Below are positions 26,901 through 38,345 of a stretch of 64,000 nt of DNA, piece by piece. The translations under genes and the position numbers were made by a program. Each line of letters begins with the position of its first letter. The stretch's first letter is position 1. Below the pieces are notes generated by a model. It searched no databases. It was not told the DNA's origin and was given only the letters and a program-made list of their open reading frames with translations. The stretch comes from Epiperipatus broadwayi (lineage: Eukaryota; Onychophora; Udeonychophora; Euonychophora; Peripatidae), in contig JAQFVV010006200.1 in the NCBI GenBank assembly GCA_028023455.1, positions 3,353,738 to 3,417,737 on the forward strand, in the 5' to 3' direction.

Positions 26901-29879
26901 CTCTGTACCCAGTTATTATATTTGTATCTTTCTAATCTGCAGTCATGCTTATATTATTTTATTCTATATTGTTTATTTCACTGATTTATTATCTGCCTTG
27001 ATTCAAAGTGGAGATCAGTAATATTAATGATTTTTGAGAGATGATTAGAAGCTCTCACATAATAGGTTTATGCTACTCTTTAGCACATACATAAATCTCC
27101 ATTATGATACCTATATTACCTACATATATATTTAGTTAAGCTACTATGTTTTAGCTTATCATAATTAAAGTTTGCATGATAATGAATTATATCTAATTAT
27201 TTAATCACAAGAATGATATTATAAAAGCATATTATTAATAAATTAATTAAAGCCCAGAATATGCTTTCTCCTCCTTAGTTTATTATTATAAACTATCAGA
27301 TTTAACTTGTAAACTAGATTACTTTAACTAATCTTTAGCATGTTTTATGTATACTAATTTATGAACTGGTATAGAATAGTTTCGCTGACTGAAACTATAT
27401 ATATAATTTATGCACATGTATTTAGTTATTAAGAATATATATTGTTATTTGTTATAAGTGTTGCAAATGTATCTTTATAAAGCACATAGAGTGCTTAACA
27501 TCTTGCTATGTCTTGACGGCTAGCAGTGGAGGCTGCTCCCATCCATCTTTTCAGATTTAGAGCACCAAGAAAGTTACTGAGTTTAAGGCCAGAACACTTG
27601 AGTCACTGATCTGAGCTCTTGAACTTATTGTTCCTTATTAATGTAGCAAGCCATTCAGTTTTAGGGCACTGAGTATTTGGTACTGAAGCCTGTGACTAAT
27701 GATACATTGGCATCGAAATCTTTAATTTAGTCTTAGCACTGTGTTTACAGATGCCTCGCTACAATTACTAGTTTGTCCCTCTCCCATAATATTCAGTTCA
27801 GCATTGATCTAAACACCTGATCTAGTTTATATAAAATAATCTTCATAGGGAGCACATTTATTGCTCATTATGTATTATTAATAAATTTAGTTATGTTTTA
27901 TCATTGTCGTTCTTGTAAATTTAACTCTTAGCAAACCTCGTAGAAATGGCATAGCATAATTCAGGCATGATTATAAAATGTAGATAATAATAATAATTAT
28001 AATTAACTGTAAAACTAAACTATAGAGTGCATTTTAAAGATGAGACCTTGTTCTGAATCCACTCATCATTGTAAGATACGTGTGAGTGTAAATCCCAATG
28101 CACTTCTATTTTGTATTATTTACTTATATTTTAATAATTAAAAACATTTAATTATAATAATGTTTAGTGTGTTATTTACAATGCAACTCAAATCTTATTC
28201 AAATCTACTCTAATTTAGTGTTAATTAATAGTATATGCATTATCTCAGCAAGTTATATGTGTGTGTGTGTGTTTAGTTAATTTAGTTATTCCCTGAATCT
28301 CATACTCCACCCTTTGCTACTGTTGGCATGTGAACTTAAAAGAGGCTGAGTGTAACCTCATATATGTCATCCATAGGTAGTAAATCATGGAGCGTTGGTG
28401 AAGGAACTGAGGTATGATCTGATTCGAGATCTCAACCCCTCATCTAGATCGGCTTTGGGATAATTAGCCAAAACTCTGTATTTTGTTGCGTGAATGTACA
28501 AATATGACCGTTACTATATGGAATAGATAACTAATGAATTATTTTCTAGATGTGCTACATAAATTTTCTTCTCTTTCTATCTAACTCCCAAAACAAATTA
28601 CAACAAATTTATAAATATTCTGAATAATAAATCTTTTTGTTATAAAAATGATTTTTTTTTTTTCATCACGCATTAATTTAGAAAAAATATAAATAAAAAG
28701 AGTGGTGCATATCATTACATCATGTGAAATTGAGCAATTAAGAGTAGTAAAGATATTAGTTTATAAAAAAGATTCATAATGAACTTAAAGACATTTCAAT
28801 AGATATAATAGATATATGTTTTGTTTTTATTTCAAGTCATAAATTTTGATGATTGCAATATCTCTCAAATCAAGCTAGTTACTTATTAATGTTCTCCAAT
28901 TCTATATTATTTTATATTAGTTTCTAAAATTCTCATTAGATGGTAGCACGAGTAACTTATAAAAAAAAAAAAAAAGAGAGATGAAATTATTGTTCAAACA
29001 TAGCAAAAAAAAAAAAAGATTCCTTTCAATAAGGTCTAGATGTTAATTTTAAATGTTAAGGAATAAAATCCATATATAAAATTTTTAAAAACACATTTTT
29101 AAAAATAAAGTATACTTGATTAAAAATTAGTATAATTATGTGTTTATTTGTCAGTACTAGTCTTAGAATATTTAAAAAATGAATTCACTAATAATATTAA
29201 AAACTTAATATGGCATTTCAAGTAATAATAAATTATTGTGAATTTGATACAAAACTACCAAACGAATTTGATTTTTAAAATTTATTTTTGATTTAACTTC
29301 TATATTAATTTGAAATGGTATATAGAGAGACTTCATCGATTAATTTTAAAACTTCACACAAAAAATAAGTGCAAATCCAAAAATAAATAAATAAAAAAAT
29401 GATGTCGGAAAATATTTACATTTTTATATTAAATTGTGAACATATTTTACCTGATTATATATATAATGTCATGTACATCTTAATTCTGCAATTTGTAAAA
29501 ATAATATAAGAAGTGGAAAGAGATTATAATACTTTCTGATATTATATGACACTTATTAATACTATCAAATACCATTTAAGTATTTATTTTGAAAGAATAT
29601 ATATATAAAAAAAAGTATATGATTGAATGAAAGTTTTCATCTTCTTAACTTTATTCATTAATAATTGGTACTAATATTCGTAACTAAATTAATCTTCATT
29701 AATTTATTCTCCTTTTTTTTTACAGCGCTGTCTTCGATCATTTAGGGATATAGAAGCTCAGTTGTCACAAGTCACAACACTTTGCATTACTGTTATAGGT
29801 TAATTGTACATTTATGCAATCATTAATTTTTACTCCATTTTTTTAATAATAATAATAACACATCATTTAATACCAGGGA
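23936..29879. other. Long unassigned AT-rich stretch
   Basis: No gene that I can support over nearly 6 kb. Three less AT-rich islands stand out: 24340-24840, 27480-27830 and 28270-28500 (the last contains a short GT run and GAGATCTCAACCCCTC). They may be unrecognised repeats or exons but show no extended open frame, splice-site pattern or domain. Open frames at 26310-26534 and 26527-26721 have no recognisable motif. Confidence 0.35.
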
Positions 29880-29998
29880 AAATAGTATAATATGATGTGA
29901 TGCACTGTGACTTCTCCTTATACAGAGTTAGGAATCTCTCAGCAACTATGTCCAGAGAAACCTGTTAGCTACTTTACCTTCCATTTCCATTCCCTGGC

Positions 29999-31234
29999 CT
30001 AAGTTTTCCCATATCCTACTCCATCCCATTTCCATGACATCTTTGTCAACTTCATGGCCTTTATATCTAAGTCCCCCTTATCTTTTCCCAAACCCAGCAT
30101 AAAAACCAATAACCCACTTTCTGTATAATCACTTTGTTTATATTTATTCTTCCACAACTTCATTATTTGTACCTTTTCTGCTTTCAGGCATTTACTAAAC
30201 ATATCAATTAGGGGATATAGAATCAGTTAAAATTAAAAATGGGGTGGAACTAAGGCAAGGATGCCCTATGTCACCTATTTTGCTTTTGTTGTATTTGAGA
30301 GAAATGGAGAGAGCAGTAGAAAAATGGCGGAAGTAAAGAAGTGAGAAATAAAATCTGATGAAGACTGCTGGGAACAGTCAAAACTGTTATCAAATTAATA
30401 AATATATTTTGCTTAAAGTGTAAAAAAGAGTAGAGGTTTGATGTTATATATTTTTAACAGATGCCTAATATTTTCTATACTTTTCTTACACAACTTGCAG
30501 ACTAAATCACCCACATTTTTCCATTTATGTGTATGTTCCCTTGTTTCTAAAAATCCTGTTCGAGCCTTAAACAGTAAACTACTTTCCTTGCTATTATCAT
30601 AAATTAACTCGCACCCAATATTCTGTTTACTTCTATATATATTTATAAACTCTTTTTACTCTCCATACTAGTTCTATATTTTTCCAACTCCCTATTCTTT
30701 ATTAACACATCTATTATTCTATCCCATTCCTTACCACTATAACACTCCACAATTCTCCTAACACAATCATCCCACTTTTTGTACAAGTATACTGACATAA
30801 ATTCTTTATCCAAATCTTCTGCATACTGCATTACCTTTCTCACCCATCTTGTTGATTGCCCTTTATTCATAAATCAATTAAATATTTTGGCTATTTTTTT
30901 ATTATCTATAAACTGCAATCTACTGAACATTTTCATTTTGCTTTTGGCATCTCTCATATAAAAACGTGACCATCCCATTTCTCCTTGAATTGCCTTCTTT
31001 GCTGTCCACACATAATGCATGTCTTCCTACTTATCTTTGTACTTCTTCTAAGTAATCTAATACCTCTTTATTAACACATAATGCATCATTGCCATATGTT
31101 AACCCTGCTACTGCCATTCCCTTCCATACAATTCTAGCTATATCATAATTATTATAAAAAAATACTGTTAATTTCTTTATCAAGCCCTTTCTTTTCTTTG
31201 CTTCATTTATCAATTTTTTCTCCCATTCATCCAA
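29999..31234 (-). pseudogene. LINE post-RT region and cysteine-motif C-terminus
   Basis: Fragments 31234-31031 (WEKKLINEAKKRKGLIKKL..VAGLTYGNDALCVN), 30870-30643 (NKGQSTRWVRKVMQYAEDLD) and 30640-30440 (NRILGAS..GDLVCKLCKKSIENIRHLL) give the usual post-RT connection and a C-x2-C..H motif. After the antisense LINE insert the C-terminus resumes at 30202 (CLKAEKVQIMKLWKNKYKQS) and ends GKT. The order matches the truncated copy at 18.1-18.5 kb residue for residue in many places. Confidence 0.75.
30205..30440 (+). mobile_element. Antisense LINE fragment inside the LINE
   Basis: A plus-strand piece encodes an RT segment (VKIKNGVELRQGCPMSPILL-like, 30222-30290, then LREMERAVEKW). It ends directly in a non-coding tail with CTGATGAAGACTG..CAGTCAAAAC (30356-30389) and AATAAATATATTTTG. 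It interrupts the minus-strand LINE inside the cysteine motif (between CATCTGTTA and ATTGATATG of the interrupted LINE). The join of RT to tail implies an internally deleted LINE relative. A clean target duplication is not visible. Confidence 0.6.
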
Positions 31235-33252
31235 GCAATTTTCTGATTACTTAAGATGACTTCCAAATAGTTATATCTATTCACCACACTTAACTTTATA
31301 TCCCCCAATAAAAATTCGTTGTTTTCTCTTTCACCCATATTAATTATCATTACTTTTGACTTTTCTTCACTAAATTTAATTCTCATCTCTTTACCCACCA
31401 TTGTGCATATCCTCAGCATAACTTCCATATCTTCCCTTCTTTCAGCACACAAAAAAAGCATCTGCAAATAAAAGACCTTGACAATATATATTCCCTTGCC
31501 ACCAATTAATGATATCTCTATCTCTCTTCTTAGTCTATCTATTGCTCTCTCCATTTCTCTCCAATACAACAAAAACAAAATATGTGACAAAGGGCATGCT
31601 TGCCTTAGTCCCACTTCCATTTTTAATTTTAATAGATTCTATATTCCCTAATTGATGCATTTAGTAATTATTTTCATATAATTTCTTAATAAATATATAA
31701 ATTCAACATTCCTTTTCTTTTTAAAACTTGTTTTTATTCCAACTATAATTTTCTTTCTCCTTCCAATACAACGTTTCAACTACATTCTGTAGTCATTATC
31801 AAGTTTCCTTAAAAAATAATAATAATAATAAAATAAATAAATAAAAATAAAAAACAAAAATAATAACACAAATAAATAAAATATTAATACATTCCAAATA
31901 TATAATATTCAATTAAAACCATAATACTATTATAATCTACAAATACAATTAATTACCTCCTTCCCTATCTTTAATTATTTCTTTTCAATTACCTTTATAA
32001 ATTAATACTCTTCTTATATAAATTTATTATCTTTTCTCTAAATCTTTACCCATTAACATTCTTTTTATAACCCCCCCCCCTTTTATTTTTATATATTATT
32101 CCTATATTATCTTATTTTTTATCTCTATTTATTAACATTCTATTTAATACTGATAAAAAATAAGATAATATAGGAATAATATATAAAAATAAAAAAGGGG
32201 GGGGGGATTATAAAAAGAATGTTAATGGGTAAAGATTTAGAGAAAAGATAATAAATTTATATAAGAAGAGTATTAATTTATAAAGGTAATTTAAAAGAAA
32301 TAATTAAAGATAGGGAAGGAGGTAAATAATTGTATTTGTAGATTATAATAATATTATGGTTTTAATTGAATATTATATATTTAGAATGTATTAATATTTT
32401 ATTTATTTGTGTTATTATTATTTTTTTTTTATTATTATTATTTTTTAAGGAAACTTGATAATGACTACAGAATGTAGTTGAAACGTTGTATTGGAAGGAG
32501 AAAGAAAATTATAGTTGGAATAAAAACTCCAAGTACCAACAAGTTTTAAAAAGAAAAGGAATGTTGAATTTATATATTTATTATCATGGAGCTATAATTT
32601 AAAAAGAAAAAGAAGTGAAAAGATGTGTATATAATTTCTTAATAATATCCACTAAAGCTCCATCCATTCCCAAATTTACTAAACTTACCCATAATCTATT
32701 TACTCTATCATATGCCTTCTCTATATCTATAAAAAACATATATAACTATCTACCTATTTTCCTATTCATATCCATAAGTTATGTAACTAAAAATAAACTA
32801 TCTACTATATGCTTATCTGATATAAAATGTCATTGCATTTCTCCCACTATATTATTTTCTTCCATCCATTTTGCAATTCTTCCAGCCACCATATATAAGA
32901 AAATATTATATAAAACTGATGTTACCGCTATCGGACTATAATTGTTTAACTTTCTATGATCCTTACCCTTTCCTTTAAATAGTAGCCTTACTCTTGTATT
33001 ACTCCAACTACCTGGAAAATCTCGCTTCTGTGCCATTTTATTAAAACATGATAATATTTTTACTTTCACCCTATGCCTTAAATTCATTACCATCTCTGCT
33101 GCCCATTCACCCAAACCTCCTCCCTTTCCACTTTTCAATTTCTTCCTTGCCTCATTCAGTTCATTTTCTGTAAATCTAATATTCCCATTACTATATGCTT
33201 TCATGTTTGCTATCACTATGTTCTTCACATCTAACATCTTTTCTATATCCAT
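31210..33252 (-). pseudogene. LINE reverse transcriptase domain, split by an insertion
   Basis: 33252-32830 encodes the RT start: ELNEARKKLKSGKGGG, GSWSNTRVRLLFKGKG and NNYSPIAVTSVLYNIF. It continues in another frame through MFFIDIEKAYDRV (about 32700-32738, first catalytic Asp present). After the inserted inverted dimer it resumes at 31675 with VGLRQACPLSHILFLLYW. At 31460-31475 the catalytic FADD box reads FADA in one frame and is frameshifted in the other, so the second Asp is lost. EEKSKVMIINMG and VNRYNYLEVIL follow. Dead enzyme. Confidence 0.85.
31692..32628. mobile_element. 0.94-kb inverted-dimer insertion with 16-bp target duplication
   Basis: Identical 16-mers ATATAATTTCTTAATA flank it (31676-31691 and 32629-32644), and the LINE RT frame continues across when it is removed. 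Two arms of about 430 bp (31689-32120 and 32155-32581) are reverse complements around a loop of about 34 bp. The few differences include a 14-bp insertion at 32530-32543 and small A/T runs. Each arm carries a GACTACAGAATGTAGTT hairpin followed by GAAACG, and a C/G run. No coding capacity. The long duplication points to target-primed reverse transcription. Confidence 0.9.
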
Positions 33253-33654
33253 TACATTCTTATTTAAGATTATCTCTAATTTGTCTCTAGAGCTACACCA
33301 TATTCCCTCATTATCTAGTAATACTATTTCTTTCTCCCTACACTCCTTCTTTTAATGTATTTCCAAAATTTTTTACTGCCATCTCTTCCACTTTTATTAA
33401 TATTCTTCAACAATTTACTGTTTAATTTCATTCTCTCTCTATAATTATTTATTTTAGCCAACTTCTTTTTTGCTAAGTACTTTTTCCATTTAATATTAAC
33501 ATCTTTTTCACTTTCTTTCTTCTTAATAGCACACTTATATTCTTTGCATGCTCCCCCCCCTCTTTTACACTTCTACTAGCACATTTTTATTACTTTTATT
33601 CTTCTGAATATTCTCATCTAAAACCCTATTTGCCACTATTTCTATGTCACTACA

Positions 33655-34305
33655 TCAGTCCTTATACTCACCCCCAAACAACTCTTCCATGGTTGCTTCA
33701 ACTTTTATTTTATATTCTTCTAACTTATTCTTATCATTCACTCTCCATTGACATATTTCACTATTCTTTCTATTTTTATTTCTATTTTCCATCACATTAC
33801 TAATCATTTCTATTATAAAGAAGTTATGATCATTATTACATACCCTCTCTTCATTATCAAACACCTTAATTTTCTGTACTTTATTTATTCCATCTTTCCC
33901 TACTAATACATAATCTATTGTGTGCAATATATTATTTCTAGACCATGTGTATTGTTCCTCATAAATATTTGATAAATTTCCAATGCCCAAATTCACTCTC
34001 TGACAAAAAGTCTTTAAAAGCTATCTATTCTTATTACCTACATCACCAATTTCTTTAATATGCCCATTCATATCCCCTATAGTCATTATTCTCTTCCCCT
34101 TTTCTTTGAAATTCTGCATATCCTTAACTAGGCATTCATATATGCTACTGTTCAACTCCATTATAGTTTGATTATCTCCAGTAGCTATATACACTATAGC
34201 CACTATCCATTCTTGCCTTCCTAACCTTATCCCAAACCATGAATGTTCTTGACATTTAACAGTATTTAAATATTTTTTTGACATAACTCCTATACTACCA
34301 CTCAT
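33655..34305 (-). pseudogene. LINE APE-type endonuclease domain
   Basis: Frames 34305-34021 and 33996-33655 form one domain split by a stop or frameshift. Visible are SGSIGVMSKKYL, EWIVAIVYIATGDN, the GDMNGHI block (GDFNAH in active enzymes, with Asp and Asn kept), YTWSRN..HTIDYVLV and CNNDHNFF (the SDH block, His retained and Ser replaced by Asn). It would nick target DNA to prime reverse transcription. The continuation QWRVNDKNKLEEYK leads to the RT linker. Confidence 0.8.
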
Positions 34306-34316
34306 TTTTTATTTAT

Positions 34317-35064
34317 ATCAGGGCTTACAGTGTAGGTTCTTTTTTTTCTCTTAAATGTGTTCCACTATGACTAATACCTCAAGCCTTTTATTTTTAACTG
34401 CTTTGTTTAATTCCAATCACTTTTATGGACTCTTGCCATGTTGAATATTCGAATATCCAATTTTAACAAATTCTTCCTTTCTTACTACTGTTTTAAAAAT
34501 TCTTTTGACTCATTCTTCTCTATTGTATTTGTATTTAGATTGTTTTACAGACCTATTCTCTCTCCACATCTACATTTTTATCTAAATCAGCATATAAACA
34601 GATCCTCCATTCTAGTGCCATCTACTGTATGTTTGAAAAGTTAATGGTTAACAGATGTAGTTAAATGCCTAGCTTTAATGGTAAAGGAAAAATCCAGAAA
34701 CTAGTTTGAGGATGGGTATTTAAATGTATCTTGTAGTCACTGACTACCCAAGCTTCCAGAAATAGTACTGATAATGTCAATCTTTCCTTACATTTTAAAT
34801 TTTTGTTCTCTGTTTTCTCTTTTCTCTGAAGTTAAAATGATTATGCTCATTTATGAGAACAGTTTCCAAAGAAAAAGATCATAAAAGATAATAACATGGT
34901 AATTGTAGGCAAGTATATAGCAATAAGAACTATTATATGTAAATAGTTTGCTTTAAAGTTTTATCAAAAAGAAAGAAAAAATCATTGACATATGTCACTA
35001 CTAATAAAATTAGATTGTGATCAAATGATGATAATTTTTTTTAAATAAAAAAAGAGAGCATAAC
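34317..35064. other. AT-rich DNA, nothing recognised
   Basis: Possibly the 5' part of the LINE near 34317-34420, but no coding motif. Otherwise unassigned. Confidence 0.35.
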
Positions 35065-35074
35065 AAGGAAATAA

Positions 35075-35288
35075 CTCCATACAGTAGTGCCACTCAGTGC
35101 AAGCCAGAGTAATCAATGGATGCAAGAAGGTTTGTGCATAAAATCCCTATCTAATGTCCACCTATCCATTATTTCCAGACTAATTTCTAGCTTGGACTAA
35201 GTGGCAGTACTATACTGTATGGAGAGTTTTGCCTATGTTTTAACAGCTTTTATAAGCGTAGGAAATGCTATGTGATGTTTAGTGCTTT
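35075..35288. mobile_element. F1 repeat with 10-bp target duplication
   Basis: 214 bp between identical 10-mers AAGGAAATAA (35065-35074 and 35289-35298). Left part CTCCATACAGTAGTGCCACT..CAATGGATGC, GTGCATAAAATCCCTATCTA, then AGACTAATTTCTAGCTTGG. The right part is ACTGTATGGAGAGTTTTGCC to GATGTTTAGTGC. The hammerhead segment is truncated before its CTGATGA core. Confidence 0.8.
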
Positions 35289-35298
35289 AAGGAAATAA

Positions 35299-35716
35299 TA
35301 GCATTTTAGTGATGAAAGACTGATCCATCTCTGGATTTGAAATGCTACAATAAATTATGATAATGAATGACCAGCATTAGCTCATCATCATCAATATGAT
35401 AAAGTGTTGTTACTTGACCAAACTACCTTGTTGCCTTATAATTCAATCAGCCTTCAAGCAGGATTTAACATACAAAAGAACTAAAGATCTACTTGATAGG
35501 AATTTTTTTGGAATAGATAAACATATATATTTAGTGTTTGAAGGTATCGAGAAGATATATGACAGAATAATTAAAGAATATTTTTAACATGAATTAGCCA
35601 AAACAGATCTTCAAAAATTATGTAATTAAAAAAATTGCATAAAGAAAATAAGATCATCTCAATACTGTGAAAGTATTAAATAATAATGTTTAGGTCTTTC
35701 AGTTATAACAACAACA
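35299..35716. other. AT-rich DNA, nothing recognised
   Basis: An open frame at 35396-35587 contains DRNFFGIDKHIYLVFEGIEKIYDRI, which resembles the LINE RT box FIDIEKAYDRV. This may be a small LINE fragment; otherwise nothing. Confidence 0.3.
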
Positions 35717-35965
35717 GTTCTATCCATACAGTAATGCTGCCCAGTGCAAGCTATAGTAATCAATGAATGCTAGAAGGTTTGTGCATCAAAATCCCTATCT
35801 AGTGTCTGATCATTCAACATCCCCAGACTAGTTTTGGATTTGTGACCTTCATCAATGAGGATATTGAATGAGGGGGTACTAGATAGGGATTTCGATGCAC
35901 AAACCTTCTAGCATCCATTGTTACTATGGCTTGCACTAAACAGCACTTCTGTATGGAGAGAGTTA
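35717..35965. repeat. F1 inverted-dimer copy, decayed hammerhead
   Basis: The left arm (CCATACAGTAATGCTGCCCA..AATGAATGC) and right arm (GCATCCATTG..CTGTATGGAGAG) are complementary, with CAAAATCCCTATCTAGTG and GCACAAACC/GGTTTGTGC repeats inside. The central minus-strand segment has TTGATGA and AAAAC where active F1 copies have CTGATGA and GAAAC. Confidence 0.75.
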
Positions 35966-36044
35966 TTAGTTTGCATAAGCTTCCAGTTAGAAAACTTTTT
36001 CCATGTTGCTGATCATTTTAATAATTAAAGACATTTTTTTTTTT

Positions 36045-36134
36045 CATGTGCCAAAGCATCGGCCGGGAAATGAACCCACAAACCCAGGACAACTGCTTGT
36101 AAGGCAGCTGTGCTGACCGCTTGACCAAATTGCA
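36045..36134 (-). repeat. tRNA-Val-like SINE head, minus strand
   Basis: Reverse complement of the element at 23840: TGGTCAAGCGGTCAGCA, anticodon arm CTGC-CTTACAA-GCAG (UAC), GTCCTGGGTTTG, then CGGCCGATGC and CACATG. The anticodon arm is intact but the T arm carries an insertion, so it is SINE-derived and not a tRNA gene. A T run lies on its plus-strand left side (36030-36043), which is poly-A at the 3' end of the SINE. Confidence 0.75.
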
Positions 36135-36309
36135 TTTTTAAAAATTAAATATTTATTATGATACTAGCTACTACTATAATATATCTCTAGACATATTAAA
36201 AGGAACTGTTTCCTTTTTGTCTTTACAATAATTTAATAATTATAGCTGCAGAAATACTGTATTAGTTAGATTAGGTTGTTATTGTTGTTAATTATAGAAA
36301 TTGGTAAAT

Positions 36310-38035
36310 TGTATTAATTACTTTTTAATGATATAATTGGTGAAAATAAATGTAAAGAAAGAGAATGGTACAAGTAATCATTGAATTAATTGAAAAAGGA
36401 AAGGCACAAGATATATATAGGTGAGCACCAGAAATGTAGATGAATCTGAGAGCTAGAATTAATAGTTTTATTGGAATACTTATACTATAGTATAGAAAAT
36501 TCAGATAATTGAAAAAGTACAAGATTAATATTATTATTTAGAGGTAATTATAAGTTTATTTAACGCAAATTGATTGCTTATGAAATCAATGTGTGTTAAA
36601 TAAATTTATAATTACAACTTTAAATTATCATAATAGATTTCTAACTATAAGATCGTTCCATTGACTTGTTATAAATCGAAAGATTTCGCGAGTACTAATT
36701 GGTAATAGGAATTGTGGACTTAATCAGTGAAGTATTGAATAGCTTCACGCTCTCAGATCTAACCACTTCAGCTTCACCTATTTATATAAAAAGTAGATTG
36801 AAATAAAGAAGGGTTCCCCTTTTTTCTTCTAAAGCATAAGCTTGTGGTTAAGACCTATAGAGGTCCCTACCTTCGCATTTTCAAGTGCACATTCTTGAGG
36901 TTTATTGCCTTAGTAAATATTATTTAGAGGTAAAGAAAATGATTATAGAAAGTTAATTAATTATGGATCCATTGCAGTAACTTCAATGGTCTATAAAGTA
37001 TTTGCTTAGTAATTAAATAAATAGAAAATAACATTATAGTGGCAAAGATGCAGGGAAGGGTTAGACATGATCAGGATATAGGCTATATTTTATTTACAAT
37101 CACCCAACTAATAAAAATGAATAAGAAAATACAAATATTAGTATATGATTTGAGTAGGTATAGAAAAGACTTGTGATAGAGGAAATAGAAATGGAATGTG
37201 GAGATAGGAATGGATAAAGCATTAATAGAAAATTATATGGAAATTGTTATTTTAGGCACATCAAATGAGTATTAAAAGTATCATAGGCTTATAGAAGGGA
37301 TTCCTATATCTCATATTATTTAAAAATTACCTCTAAAAGAAGTGGAAAAGCCATTAAAAACCTTTAATTGATAATAAGATCTTATATTCAAAACTTTCTT
37401 TGCTGATGATATATTTATATGTGCAGAACATAAGAAAGGCATGGGGATACTTTTAAGACTTGTGCAAAGATGGATAAGAAGATGGGAATTAAATTGAGTG
37501 AAGAAAAGATGAAAAAAAGGAAATGCCAGTGAAAGAAACAAAAGTTTTTTTTAGGGGAAATATAGGTTATTATTTAGGAATTATTTTAAATAATGTAAAA
37601 AAAAAAGATTAAATTAGAAAATAAAATTGATAAGTAAGGCAAGGAAAAAAAAGTATTAGAGAAGAAATAAAATTAAAAAATGAAGTTATAATATTAGATT
37701 TTATGTGTGGAAATTCTAGATAGTGTGTTCATAAAAAAATATTAGTTTTTCTAGAAAAAATGCAAAGAGAAGTAGTAAGACATTTTAGATATAGTTTGTG
37801 GATCGAAAATGAAGTAATTAAAGGAAAAGTAGGAGTCAGGTTTTGATATGAGTGACACAAGAAAGAAGTTAAAATGAATGTTTAGAAGATTGCAGATTAA
37901 GAATTGTAATAAGAAAGATAGTAGGATAAAAAAATTGACAAAATTTTGTATCAGTTTTTCTGTATAAAAAATAGGATATTTATGATAATTGTTAACTGCT
38001 ACAGTAGTATTTTTGGTACAAGAAAATATTATCAC
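36310..38035 (+). pseudogene. Second LINE copy, RT region, heavily mutated
   Basis: Plus-strand LINE relic. Removing the insert at 36548-36917 gives a run like RARINSFIGIL..KENDYRKLINYGSIAVTSM (36430-36990). This matches the RT block NTRVRLLFKGKGKDHRKLNN and YSPIAVTSVLYN of the copy at 33 kb. Further on MQGRVRHDQD-like and KKIQILVYDLSRYRKDL (about 37060-37170) replace FIDIEKAYDRV, and FFADDIFICAE (about 37390-37425) retains the ADD catalytic pair. Stops are frequent. It continues after the F2 and F1 insertions at 38941. Confidence 0.7.
36548..36917 (+). mobile_element. 370-bp insertion with 16-bp target duplication
   Basis: Identical 16-mers TATTATTTAGAGGTAA (36532-36547 and 36918-36933) flank it, and the host LINE RT frame reads on when it is excised. 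It opens with a near-perfect hairpin (36543-36616, GTAATTATAAGTTTATTTAA pairing with its complement). It then holds a non-repetitive, less AT-rich body with GATTTCGCGAGTAC, CACGCTCTCAGATC, AAGACCTATAGAGG and TCCCTACC. No poly-A tail, tRNA boxes or open frame. I do not recognise the family; strand is arbitrary. Confidence 0.75.
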
Positions 38036-38345
38036 TAATAAAAGGGAGAGTTATAAAGATGAAGTGTAGTTATGGAAAATAAAAACAGTTTGTATATTTA
38101 TAAAAATACTAACATAATTTAATTCTTTAAAATTGTGCTACTATCTTGTTATTTACTAATTATTCTATCTTACAATAAATGGTGGGTAGTGAAAGTAGAA
38201 AGAGTAAAAATTCATAATAATATTTATTAGTCATCAGACTAAAGATTATAGACTTAATGAATAACATTTCTGTAATGTAATTTTTACTACACTATTCTTT
38301 CACAAGGTAGGGACTGGCTTTTATCCACTTTTAACCCACTTGTTT

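Larger units (their letters stand above)
29880..34316 (-). mobile_element. Near full-length APE-type LINE, disrupted
   Basis: Minus-strand non-LTR retrotransposon. From 5' to 3' it carries an APE-like endonuclease (34305-33655), linker, RT (33252-31210), post-RT domain, cysteine motif near 30450-30480 and C-terminus (30202-29999). Its 3' tail matches the tails of the copies at 18.5 and 39.9 kb. Two insertions break it: a 937-bp inverted dimer (31692-32628) and an antisense LINE fragment (about 30205-30440). With these removed the element is about 3.3 kb. The clade is not certain from sequence alone. Numerous frameshifts; not active. Confidence 0.85.
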
